From Rebecca billardiae RCC1528 (Eukaryota; Haptophyta): 64,000 nt of DNA. The stretch is taken from the NCBI GenBank assembly GCA_965240325.2, contig OZ251235.1, forward strand, positions 1,860,001 through 1,924,000. Reading direction: 5' to 3'. The stretch's first letter is position 1, and every line of letters begins with the position of its first letter. Shown here piece by piece: positions 19,401-27,418 of this stretch. Below the pieces are notes generated by a model. That model ran no database searches. It was given only the letters and a program-made list of their open reading frames with translations, and was not told where the DNA came from. Made by a program: the position numbers and the translations under genes.

Positions 19401-20140
19401 GTCCGTGGCGCGCCCGCGGGCTGGGGCGGCGCCGCCGGCCACACGGCGGGCGAGAAGGTGCGCAGCGGCGGCGCGTCGTCAAAGCTGTTGAAGGAGCTCG
19501 TCGGAGGCGGGCTCGACAGCTCGGCGGCGGCAGCCGCCGCCGCCGCCGCGGCGCTAAGTGCTGTCACCGTCAAAGCGGCGGCGGGCTCGGAGCTGTAGCC
19601 GTTGGCGGCATCGAGCGAGCCGCCGGCCGCGAGCGCGGGCGGGTCGAGGAAGGTGCGCAGCGAGGGCGACATGCTGACGTGGTCTTGAAGCGCGCCGGCG
19701 ACGCGGCGCACGCCGATCTGCCGCGCGTCGAAGGGCACGGCCGCGGGGCGCGAGCTCGCCGCAGGCGTGGACGACGAGGGAGCTTCGGACGGCGCGCGCG
19801 CCGCCGGCGACGAGAGCGGCGTGAGGTGCTTGGAGGCGGTGTGGAGCACGAGGGGCGTGAACGGCGACGGCACGTCCGACGACCAGCGCGCGCTCTCCCC
19901 TGCCTGCGAGCCGGGCGTGTCGCGGAGCGTGAGCCGCGCCATCCGGCTGCGCAGCCCGTGCAGCGAACGGCCCGTGCCGGGCGTGGCGGACGGCGGGGCG
20001 AGCGGCTCGCTCTCGGCCTTGGTGGCGGTGCCGACGGAGGAGGGTCCCGACGAGAGGCGGTTGTTCGCGTCGGGCGCGCTCAGCACGCGCAGCCCGGTGC
20101 GCGGCGAGGAGGCGATCGGCGACGCGGCGGCGATGGACAT
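16425..20140 (-). CDS. Large Ala/Pro/Ser-rich protein with two membrane segments, unrecognised (2 exons)
   Basis: Exons 20140-17336 and 17147-16425 encode ~1,175 residues. The ATG at 20140 is the first in frame; the frame further upstream opens only at a GTG. Residues 1-~480 are disordered and Ser/Pro/Ala-rich with an Ala tract of ten (TALSAAAAAAAAAAE). A hydrophobic helix (MAACTVIACALALVAAAF) is followed by ~240 residues with scattered cysteines and tryptophans (TWAVWYTAQGRAP, AWVPRG), then a second helix (CKLLALLLGSVAVGA) flanked by Arg-rich sequence. The C-terminal ~380 residues are again low complexity and end in a basic stretch (TPRRSRRLGGR). The two helices suggest a hairpin membrane protein with a Cys-containing lumenal loop and long cytosolic or nuclear tails. 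I do not recognise a family. Confidence 0.6.
17148..17335 (-). other. Intron (188 bp, phase 0)
   Basis: Donor GAGCAG|GTGAGC and acceptor TTCCATCCAG|GCTGGG; both sides are phase 0, and the downstream frame continues with the same Ala/Pro/Arg-rich composition to a TGA. Other nearby AGs could serve, so the acceptor is likely rather than certain. Confidence 0.65.
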
Positions 20141-20352
20141 GGGCGCGAGGGACGCGGACACGCGGCGACCAATTTGAAGACGGCCCGTGCGTTTCACGGC
20201 TTTCCCGCCCACGGACGGTTCTTCAGGACTTACTCAGCCGCCCGGCCGGACACCGTCGTCGTCGGCGAAAACCGTGAGTGAGAGCCCGTCGCTGGTTTTG
20301 TGTTTGTGAGACCGCCCTGTGCTCGCTCGCCTGCTCGGCGAGCAATCTCGCG
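20141..20352. promoter_or_regulatory. 212-bp head-to-head intergenic region
   Basis: Separates the divergent starts at 20140 (minus) and 20353 (plus). It contains GTTTTGTGTTTGTGAGACCG at 20295-20314 and a GCAATCTC octamer at 20342-20349 just before the plus-strand ATG. No clear TATA box is seen. Confidence 0.45.
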
Positions 20353-21429
20353 ATGGCTGATGTCAACCCCGCCCTGAGGACCTATGAGGACTACCCGCCC
20401 ACGCCGGGCGGGGAGGCGATCGCCGTCATGATCCTTGGCGCCATCACCGCGGCCGTCTCCCTCCACGACGTGATCTGGCTCAAGAGGAATCTGCGCTTCG
20501 CCTTTGCGACGCGGGACCTGTACGTGGGCCTCAACGCCGCCTTTGGCATCTCGGCGGGCGCCAGCGCGCTCCGCGTGGCGCTGCCCTACTCCAACATCTT
20601 CCTGCAGGACATCATGCAGATCGCGCGGTGCGTCTGGCTCTACTACTTTGCGCGCCTCGCGATCACCCTCTTCGTGGGCATCAACACGTACGGCGGGCGC
20701 GCAGAGGGTCTCGAGATGGCGGGCAATCTGCTTGACGAGGCGGACATCCCGCCGCTCGTCGCCAAAGGGCCGCCGCCCATGTGGCTCTGCTCGGGGCGCA
20801 AGTTCAAGCCGTCCAAGGCCTTCATCGCGGGGTGCATCTTCCGCGTGGAGCTCTACATCGGCGGCTTTGTCGCGTTGCTCGTGGCGAGGCAGCTCGCGTT
20901 CGATGGCGGCGTGCTCGCGGCAGCGGACATCTATCTCCGCGTCGTCACCGCCGCGCTCACCTTCCTCGGCCTGTCGGGCGTGCTGCCCATCGTCCAGATC
21001 GCGCAGCCCCTCCTGCTCCCCGCCCACCGCGGCGTGTGGGTGGCGCGCGTGCAGCTGCTCTATTTCATCGTCCTGTGGATGGGCGTGGTGCAGGAGGTCC
21101 TGATCGCGCTGATCGCGGGGGCGGCGCAGTGGCCGTGGTGGGCAGAGCACTACGCCACGATCCTCGCAGTGGAGCTGCTCGCGGTGCAGGCCGTGTGCCA
21201 CAAGCTCTTCCTCCCGCCGCGCTTCACGTGGCGCTTCCCAGCCCCCGAGGTGCCAGACGAGATGAAGGCCAGCCGCGAGTCCGTGCTGAGGGCAGTGGCC
21301 ACGCTGCGCACGTCGCTGCCCCCGGAGGAGTGGAGGGCGGCTTTCGACAAGGATCACTCGAAGCACAAGGCCACGGAGCACGCGGCGGTTGCCCTCGACG
21401 GCGGCGCTCAGCCCGCGCAGGGGGCATAG
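20353..21429 (+). CDS. Seven-TM protein resembling OST-alpha/TMEM184 (DUF300) transporters
   Basis: 358 residues from the ATG at 20353. About seven hydrophobic segments: AVMILGAITAAVSLHDVIWL; GLNAAFGISAGASALRVAL; ARCVWLYYFARLAITLFVGI; FRVELYIGGFVALLVAR; VVTAALTFLGLSGVLPIVQI; VQLLYFIVLWMGVVQEVLIA; ILAVELLAVQAVCHKLF. Between TM3 and TM4 a loop with PPLVAKGPPPMWLCSGRKFK precedes the next helix, similar in placement to the Pro/Cys loop of OST-alpha. The tail is short, hydrophilic and rich in His/Lys. OST-alpha/TMEM184 proteins handle steroid/bile-acid-like solutes or vesicle traffic. The assignment rests on layout and weak motif resemblance; another 7-TM family is possible. Confidence 0.5.
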   Translation: MADVNPALRTYEDYPPTPGGEAIAVMILGAITAAVSLHDVIWLKRNLRFAFATRDLYVGLNAAFGISAGASALRVALPYSNIFLQDIMQIARCVWLYYFARLAITLFVGINTYGGRAEGLEMAGNLLDEADIPPLVAKGPPPMWLCSGRKFKPSKAFIAGCIFRVELYIGGFVALLVARQLAFDGGVLAAADIYLRVVTAALTFLGLSGVLPIVQIAQPLLLPAHRGVWVARVQLLYFIVLWMGVVQEVLIALIAGAAQWPWWAEHYATILAVELLAVQAVCHKLFLPPRFTWRFPAPEVPDEMKASRESVLRAVATLRTSLPPEEWRAAFDKDHSKHKATEHAAVALDGGAQPAQGA

Positions 21430-21799
21430 CGCCGCAGGTGAGGGAGGTCGTCGACTGGAGGTGTGGGCGCGTTATATTACCAGCAGCGCGCAGCGCATCA
21501 TCAGGCTTCGACTTCGTCTCGTAACCGACTACTACCCGTCACTCCGAGTCCGGGGCGGGCACGTCGTCAGACTTGTCAGTCGCCAGTGCCCAGTCGGCCG
21601 TCGTCGTCCGCCGCGTGGTCACTCAGTCGTAGTCAGAGAGACAGCAGTCTGACGAGTCATCTGAGTGGCCCGGGCCCCGGCCCGTCGATAGTCAGTAGCT
21701 ACGCTCAGTGTCACAGTGACAGTCGTCGTATATAGGATTCGATGGCGCACGGGCGGCCGCCCCGCGGCCCCGCCCGCTCGCGCGCCTTCCCCGCCCTCA
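21430..21799. other. Convergent 3' intergenic region
   Basis: About 370 bp between the 3' ends of the OST-alpha-like and GH3 genes. Short repeated GTCAGTCG/CAGTCTG words near 21570-21720; no gene seen. Confidence 0.4.
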
Positions 21800-24799
21800 T
21801 CAGCCACCCCGGTGCGCGCTCTCCTCGTCGTCGGCGTACCGCAGCCCGTACCCAGCTGGGTACAGGACGCCATCCGACGGCAGCGGCCCGCGCGGCCACG
21901 GCACACTCAGCGAGCCAGTCGGGCCAACCGGACCCATCGGCGCGCCGGCGGCGGTTGCGGCGCGCGGCCGGGCGCTCGGCGGCGCGCCCCGATGCGGATC
22001 GTCGGCGGCAGGCTCGTCTTCCGCCACGCCGCCCTTCTCGCCCCAGCCGAACAGCAGCTGCGCCGCCGCGCCGCCCGCCTCGCTCCCCGGCAGCCACAAC
22101 ACGAGCAGCGCGTCGATCAGCTCAAGCACGTCCGGCGGCACGTGCAGCGGCCGCCCCGTCAGCAGCACGACGACGAGCGGGCGCGCGCGCGCCGCCGCGC
22201 GGTACTTGCGCACCTCCGCCTGGTCGGTGCGCGCGAGCTCGAGCGAGGTCACGTCTCCGTGCCACTCTGCATACGGTCGCTCGCCCAGCACTAGGACGGC
22301 CACGTCACCCCACGCAAGCTCGGACGAGTCCGCGCCGAGGTGCGCGCCGCCCACGCCGGCCGGCGCGGGCGGCGCGTGCAGCGACGATTGGTCGAGGAGC
22401 GCGCAGTGCGCCGCCGCCGCGCTCGCAACCGTCACGCCGCTCGCCTGCCGCGAGGGCGGCGGCGCGGCGAGGCTAGGCGGCGCGCCGTCCGCCGCGCGCA
22501 CGCCGTGCGCGTCCAAGTGCGCGACGATGCCTTGCCAGATGGTACGCCCCGCGCCGCCGCCGCCGAGGTGGCGGCTGCCGAGCTGGCCCTGCCACGAGGT
22601 GCCGCTCCACCCGCCGCACTGCATGCCGAGGTCGTGCGCGCCGCGCCCGCCGACGAGCAGCCGCAGCCCGCCATGCCTCGCGTCGCGCGCGCGTAGCGGC
22701 AGCACCGGCGCGCGCGCACCTGCGCCGCGCACGCGCCCGTTCTTAAGTAGCACGGCGCTGCGTCGCACCGCGTGCCGCGCGAGCGCGCGGTGCGCGGCGC
22801 AGCCGACGATGCGCGGCTTCGGCAGCGGGCTTGCGCTCGCCGACGCGCCACCCTCGACCGAGGGAGACGCACCCGCCGCCGCCGCCGCCGGTGCGCCCGC
22901 GCCCAGCCCCGCCGCCGCCGTCGCCGCCGCGGCACTGCCGCGCGGCGCGTACTCAGGTGGCAGCGGTAGGAGCAAGGCGCTGAGCTTGGCGTACAACACG
23001 CGGCGCGCGGCGTCACGGAGCCGACTCGTGGGCAGCAGGCCGCTGTCGACCGCACGGCGGATCTCGGCGAGCTGCGCACTCAGGCGCGCCGCGCCGCGCG
23101 GCGGTGGCGGTGGCGGTGCGCCGTCCACGCCGCCGCCTGTGGCCGCCGCGCCGCGCGCTGGCGGCGGCTCGGCGCCTCCGGCGGAAGTCAGGATCAGGTC
23201 CACACCTGCGCACAGCGCGCGCGCCACCGCCGCGCCGTAGGCGCCGGGCTCGAGCTCGTCGCACCCGTCCAGGTCGGAGAGCACGCAGCCGTCGAAGCCG
23301 AGCCCCTCGAGATCTGCGACCTCCGCCTCCTCGCCGCCGCCTCGGCCCGCGCCGCCGCCGCCGGCGGGTAAAGACGCAGCCGCTGCGCCCGCGGCCGCCG
23401 CCGCGCCCACGCCTGCGGCCGCCGCCGCGCCCACGCCTGCGGCCGTCGGCGCGCCCACGCCTACGGTCGTCGGCGCGGCCGCTCCGCCCAGCGCGCTGGC
23501 AGCAGACGGCGGCATGACGGCGGCCGGCTGCGGCGCGGCGGCCGGCTGCGGCGCGGCGGCCGGCTGCGGCGCGGCGTGCGGTGGCGGCGCGGCGTGTGGC
23601 GCCGGCGCGGCGTGTGGTCTCGCCCTGAGGACGTTCATCACCCAGCGCGTGTTGGCGTGCATCGGCGTGCCGCACACCGACGAGTACGAGACCATCACGC
23701 CGAGCACGCCCGCGCGCACGCACGCCGCGTACGGCCGCAGGTGCACGCCGCGCAGCTGCGCCTCTGCCAGTGGCGCGTCTCCGCGGTCCAGGCGAGCGCT
23801 CACACCAGTGCCCATCGCGCAGGCGCCGTCCGCAAGGTAGTGCTTTGCACACGCGAGCAGCGGCGCGCCGAGCGACGCGGCGCCGGCGTGCAGCCCGGCG
23901 ACCGCCGCCGCGCCGAGCGCGCTCACGCGCGCCCCGTCCGCGCCGAACGACTCGTACGTGCGGCCCCACCGCGCGTCGGCCACAACGGCCACGCAGGGGG
24001 CGAACACCAGATTCACCCCGCACGCGCACGCCTCGCGCGCGGCCGCGCGGTAGACGGCGCGCACGAGCGGCTCGGCGTCGAGCGCGCAGCCGAGGCCGAT
24101 GTGGTGCGGGAAGAGGGTCGCGCCGCGCACGCTGTGGTGCCCGTGCACCACGTCGCTCCCGACCAGCAGCGGCACGCGCACGCCCGAGCCACTGCTACCT
24201 CGTCGGCTGCTGCCGTTGCCACCGCCGTTGCCGCCGGCGCGGCCGTGCGCCGCGCCGGCCGCGTGGCCGACGAGCGGCGCAGCGCGCTGCAGACGGTGCA
24301 CAAAGTCGAGCCACTGCGCCGTGACGTTGGGCCGCGGCGCGCCGTCGCCGGCGACGAGCACGCCGCTCAGGCAGAGCCGCGACGCGAGTGCGCACGCCCC
24401 GCGCGACGGCGGGCCGTCCGCGCACAGCGCGCGCGCGCGCGCCGCGAGCGAGTCGAGCATGGCGAGCGCCGCGTCGGGCAGGGCGCGGCGCAGCGCGCGG
24501 CGTGTAGCAAGCGCGCTGAGTGCGTGCGCGCACGCCGTGCCGACGCACGCGCCCGCGGGCTCGGCGAGCTCGCGCTCGAGCGCGCGCCACTCGACGAGCA
24601 CGCACTGCCCCAGCAGCTCGTCCAGCGACATGGCGGCGCTGAGCGCGTCGGCCGCGGCCGCGCACGCGCGTGCGTGGTCGGCGTGGGCGTCCACGCCGGC
24701 GGGGTCGCTCGGCTCGCCACCCTCGCGCTCCTCGGAGCGGAGCTCGCCTGATAGGATGAGCGGCGCGTCGGCGCGGCCGCCATCGTCGCGCGCCGCCAT
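21800..24799 (-). CDS. Glycoside hydrolase family 3 (beta-glucosidase/exo-glucanase type)
   Basis: 999 residues from the ATG at 24799; no signal peptide is apparent, so it may be intracellular. The N-terminal (beta/alpha)8-type domain shows DVVHGHHSVRGATLFPHHIG, FAPCVAVVADARWGRTYESF, CAKHYLADG and MVSYSSVCGTPMHAN, then GFDGCVLSDLDG with the predicted nucleophile Asp509. A ~90-residue Ala/Pro/Gly insertion (repeats of APQPAAAPQP and AAAGVGAA) sits between MHAN and the nucleophile strand. The C-terminal alpha/beta domain shows RRSAVLLKNG, GGWSGTSWQG, VLVLGERPYAEWHGD and VVVLLTGRPL, ending YPAGYGL. This order is typical of ExoP-like GH3 enzymes hydrolysing beta-1,3/1,4-glucosides; substrate is not determinable. 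It is divergent with IBA57 and shares the 125-bp spacer. Confidence 0.9.
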   Translation of the reverse strand: MAARDDGGRADAPLILSGELRSEEREGGEPSDPAGVDAHADHARACAAAADALSAAMSLDELLGQCVLVEWRALERELAEPAGACVGTACAHALSALATRRALRRALPDAALAMLDSLAARARALCADGPPSRGACALASRLCLSGVLVAGDGAPRPNVTAQWLDFVHRLQRAAPLVGHAAGAAHGRAGGNGGGNGSSRRGSSGSGVRVPLLVGSDVVHGHHSVRGATLFPHHIGLGCALDAEPLVRAVYRAAAREACACGVNLVFAPCVAVVADARWGRTYESFGADGARVSALGAAAVAGLHAGAASLGAPLLACAKHYLADGACAMGTGVSARLDRGDAPLAEAQLRGVHLRPYAACVRAGVLGVMVSYSSVCGTPMHANTRWVMNVLRARPHAAPAPHAAPPPHAAPQPAAAPQPAAAPQPAAVMPPSAASALGGAAAPTTVGVGAPTAAGVGAAAAAGVGAAAAAGAAAASLPAGGGGAGRGGGEEAEVADLEGLGFDGCVLSDLDGCDELEPGAYGAAVARALCAGVDLILTSAGGAEPPPARGAAATGGGVDGAPPPPPPRGAARLSAQLAEIRRAVDSGLLPTSRLRDAARRVLYAKLSALLLPLPPEYAPRGSAAAATAAAGLGAGAPAAAAAGASPSVEGGASASASPLPKPRIVGCAAHRALARHAVRRSAVLLKNGRVRGAGARAPVLPLRARDARHGGLRLLVGGRGAHDLGMQCGGWSGTSWQGQLGSRHLGGGGAGRTIWQGIVAHLDAHGVRAADGAPPSLAAPPPSRQASGVTVASAAAAHCALLDQSSLHAPPAPAGVGGAHLGADSSELAWGDVAVLVLGERPYAEWHGDVTSLELARTDQAEVRKYRAAARARPLVVVLLTGRPLHVPPDVLELIDALLVLWLPGSEAGGAAAQLLFGWGEKGGVAEDEPAADDPHRGAPPSARPRAATAAGAPMGPVGPTGSLSVPWPRGPLPSDGVLYPAGYGLRYADDEESAHRGG

Positions 24800-24867
24800 C
24801 GTCTCGATCGTCCGGCGGGAGCAGTTTGAAGTTTTTGGGCGCGCCATTTGCTCCGATTTTCGAGCCA

Positions 24868-24875
24868 TATATAAT
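24868..24875 (+). promoter_or_regulatory. TATA-like box TATATAAT in a bidirectional spacer
   Basis: Lies between the GH3 start (24799, minus) and the IBA57 start (24925, plus). For the plus strand it would place transcription near 24897, downstream of the ATG at 24874, which favours the ATG at 24925. The reverse strand reads ATTATATATGG and could serve GH3. Confidence 0.5.
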
Positions 24876-24924
24876 GCGTCCGGCGCGCCGAGCGCGTGTC
24901 GAGACACAACACGCGGCGGACACG

Positions 24925-25983
24925 ATGGCGAGCTCGGCGTGGAGCCAGCCCGCGTGGCACGCACTGCTGCGCCGCCGCGCCGTGGTGCGCGTGCGCGGCG
25001 CGGACGCGAGTGAGTACCTGCAGGGCCTCGTGACCAACGACATGAAGGCGCTCAGCCCCGCCGTGCCCGCGCACCTCGCCTTCCTCGAGCGCACCGGCCG
25101 CGTGCTGCTCGAGGCGCATGTGCGCGTCGACGAGGCGGCGCCCGGCGGCTTCGTGCTCGACTGCGACGCGCGCGTGTCGGGCGCGCTGCAGCGCCACCTG
25201 CGCAAGTTCGCGCTCCGCAAGGACGTCGAGGTCGAGGACGCGAGCGAAGAGCTCGCCGTGCTCGCGGGGAGCGGGCCGGCAGTCGCAAACGCTGCGGACG
25301 TGCGCATCGCCGGCGCGCCCGACGCGCGCGCGCTGCGTGACCCGCGGTGCGCCGAGCTGGGCTGGCGCGCCATCGTGCCGCTCGGCGCGGTGGCGGACGA
25401 GGCGCGCGTCGAGGGCTCCGCGCAGGTGCCCGAGCCGCTGTACGACGTGTGCCGCACGCTGCTCGGCGTGGCGGAGGGACCGGAGGACCTGCCGAGCGCC
25501 GAGGCGCTTCCGCTGGAATCAAACCTGGACCGCCACGCCGCCATCTCGTTCAACAAGGGGTGCTACCTGGGGCAGGAGCTCACGGCGCGCACGCACTTCA
25601 CCGGCGTCGTGCGCAAGCGCCTCGTGCCCCTCGTGCGCGCCGGCGCCGACGCCACGCCCGCCGAGTGGCCCGCCGCGGCCAGCCACCTGCCCGCGTGGTG
25701 CCGGCAGCCGACGGTCGCGCGCGCGCTGCAGCAGGCGCAGCTCGACGGCGACGCGCCGCCCCTCGGCGAGCCGGGCGCGGACGTGACGCTCGCCGACGGC
25801 TCGGCCGCGTCGGTGGGCAAGCTGCGCTCGAGCGCGGGCGCGACCGTCGCCCTCGCGCTGCTCCGGCTGGAGAAGGCGGCCGCGCCCGGCACCGAGCTGC
25901 GCCTTGGCGGCGACGCCGCGCCGGGCGTCGCGCTCGCGCCTGTGCCGGCGCCGTGGCTCACGGCCGCACTTTCCGACAAGTAG
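24925..25983 (+). CDS. IBA57: IBA57/CAF17-type mitochondrial Fe-S assembly factor (YgfZ/GcvT family)
   Basis: 352 residues from the ATG at 24925; an upstream in-frame ATG at 24874 overlaps the TATA-like box and would add 17 residues. The N-terminus is short and basic (WHALLRRRAVVRVRG), compatible with mitochondrial import. The N-terminal folate-binding GcvT-like part has EYLQGLVTNDMKAL. The family signature KGCYLGQELTARTHFTGVVR, with its conserved Cys, is around residue 212, followed by RKRLVPL. IBA57 acts with ISCA1/2 in making [4Fe-4S] clusters for mitochondrial enzymes such as aconitase and lipoate synthase. Length and motif are both as expected; the gene is intronless. Confidence 0.9.
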   Translation: MASSAWSQPAWHALLRRRAVVRVRGADASEYLQGLVTNDMKALSPAVPAHLAFLERTGRVLLEAHVRVDEAAPGGFVLDCDARVSGALQRHLRKFALRKDVEVEDASEELAVLAGSGPAVANAADVRIAGAPDARALRDPRCAELGWRAIVPLGAVADEARVEGSAQVPEPLYDVCRTLLGVAEGPEDLPSAEALPLESNLDRHAAISFNKGCYLGQELTARTHFTGVVRKRLVPLVRAGADATPAEWPAAASHLPAWCRQPTVARALQQAQLDGDAPPLGEPGADVTLADGSAASVGKLRSSAGATVALALLRLEKAAAPGTELRLGGDAAPGVALAPVPAPWLTAALSDK

Positions 25984-26137
25984 TAGGCCGCCTCGGTTGT
26001 GTACGTCGAGAACCACAGCGCGCAATAATAATCTGCTGAGCTGCTAAGCTACTGCTAATGTATATACGCACTACGAAGGCTCCGGATTCGGTTGACCCCT
26101 GCCAGTGGCGGGCATTCTGAGAGTGAGAACCGAGTCG

Positions 26138-26192
26138 AAGTCACTCGAGCGGACCATATAGCCGGGTCCCTCCCGACCCCCGATTGATGACT
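26138..26192. mobile_element. 55-bp internally deleted copy of the 4893-5351 MITE
   Basis: Begins CGAAGTCACTCGAGCGGACC (compare CGAAGTCAACCAAGCGGACC at 4891) and ends CCGACCCCCGATTGATGACT (identical at the right end of the long copy). Everything between the ends is missing. Confidence 0.55.
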
Positions 26193-26351
26193 GCCAAGCG
26201 ACATTGAGCATACACCCACCTCCCAATAGGATTCAGACTCATTTTTATAAGTGACACATACAAAAATGCGACCGAAATCCGAAACATGGGTAACTGTATA
26301 TTAACATGGGTATCTCTGACGGAACTTGTATTCAGACAGTGATGTCACAGC

Positions 26352-27251
26352 TCACCGCCCCGCACTCGCGAGCGCGCTCTGGTTGGTCAGCTGCGCGCGG
26401 AGAGCATTGTGCCGCTCCTCGCTCAGCTGGTACACCGCTGGGCGCGGCCGCTCCGCCGCCGCTGCCGCGTGCCTCCGCCTCGTGCCGCGTGCTGGGGCGC
26501 CGCTGAAAGCCGGCGTGATCGGTTGCACGGGCGTGAGCTCGACAACGCCGCGGATGTTGCTGGAGTTGACGATGAAGCGCGTGTCGCCGTCGTTCCCAGC
26601 GGCAACTGCGTCCCATTCGGCAAACGAGAGCCCGCTCGCGTCGTCCGGGATGCGGTCCCACCACTTGATGGCCACCGCGGCCTCGTTGGCTGCAAACGAC
26701 ACGTTGTCAAGGGAGCCGGCCACCTGGAACTTCTTGACAATGCACGAGCCGTCGCCTGCGTCCACGGTGCGCGCGATCCAGTAGCCCTGGCGGAGCCACT
26801 GGTCCTCGACGTCGCCCGCGCGCCGCCTCCCGAACCGACGCTGCGGCTTCACCTCGATGGCGATCCACAACTCCGGCACGAGCGAGTCGAGCAGATTGGC
26901 TGCAGCTGTGGCGGCGCCGCTGCGCAGGCGGCGGTCGGTGGTGGTGTCCACCGTGTGCACGATCGCGAGGTCACGCGCGACCGCCAGGAGGTGCTCGGCA
27001 TCGCGTTCGCCAAGAGTAGCTCGCAGCTGTTCGTCCGAGACGTCGGCGTCGAACACGCTGCGCACGTCGCGCCCGCACCACCATGGCAGTGGGCAAAAGT
27101 ACCCGGACTCCCAGTAGAAATGGTGAAATTCGGGCTCTGACGCCGTGTAAAAACAAGCGATCGCGGCAAACGGTGCGGATTCGCGCTCAGCACGCCAGCC
27201 CGAGTCCAGCAAGCCTTCGACCGCCTCCGTGCGACCTCGCGAAGGTCGTTT
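26352..27251 (-). CDS. Aromatic-rich ORF of unknown function inside the TIR-bounded unit
   Basis: An open frame of about 300 codons (stop at 27252-27254, reading down to 26352) with no ATG anywhere in it, so it must be spliced, partial, or begin at a non-ATG codon. It has real-protein character: Trp/Tyr-rich FHHFYWESGYF and PLPWWCGRDVR, EQLRATLGERDAEHLLAVAR, LVPELWIAIEVKP, QGYWIARTVDAGDG, AVAIKWWDRIPDD and FIVNSSNIRGVVELTPV. Hydrophobic positions alternate sensibly and composition is less Ala/Arg-rich than neighbouring shadow frames. It does not look like a known transposase (no DDE/D pattern seen). The family is not recognised. Confidence 0.45.
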   Translation of the reverse strand, partial: KRPSRGRTEAVEGLLDSGWRAERESAPFAAIACFYTASEPEFHHFYWESGYFCPLPWWCGRDVRSVFDADVSDEQLRATLGERDAEHLLAVARDLAIVHTVDTTTDRRLRSGAATAAANLLDSLVPELWIAIEVKPQRRFGRRRAGDVEDQWLRQGYWIARTVDAGDGSCIVKKFQVAGSLDNVSFAANEAAVAIKWWDRIPDDASGLSFAEWDAVAAGNDGDTRFIVNSSNIRGVVELTPVQPITPAFSGAPARGTRRRHAAAAAERPRPAVYQLSEERHNALRAQLTNQSALASAGR

Positions 27252-27402
27252 TCATTTTCGGTACGCCCGGTTTCTATGACCGGACTGGCAGGGGTCAACC
27301 GAAGCCGGAGCCCGAATATACTATGACGATAGTCGTCTGCTGCTACTACTATGCTACTCATCATCATATCTTATAGCCGATGATCATCACATATCATTGA
27401 TA

Positions 27403-27416
27403 ATCAAATATTTGAT
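27403..27416. terminator. 14-bp perfect AT-rich palindrome just past the PRKDC stop
   Basis: ATCAAATATTTGAT lies 3 bp beyond the PRKDC stop codon (27419-27421), in the first AT-rich stretch after 15 kb of GC-rich coding DNA. A role in 3'-end formation is only a guess. Confidence 0.25.
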
Positions 27417-27418
27417 AT

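Larger units (their letters stand above)
26078..27312. mobile_element. 1,235-bp unit with 29-bp terminal inverted repeats and CGAA target duplication
   Basis: Left end 26078-26106 starts GGCTCCGGATTCGGTTGACC; the right end 27284-27312 read in reverse matches it at 28 of 29 positions (A/C difference at base 9). CGAA flanks both sides (26074-26077 and 27313-27316). The unit contains a minus-strand open frame and, near its left end, a 55-bp copy of the MITE ends seen at 4893-5351. Perfectly placed TIRs plus a TSD indicate a DNA transposon or a gene carried by one. A 4-bp match alone could be chance (about 1 in 256). Confidence 0.6.
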
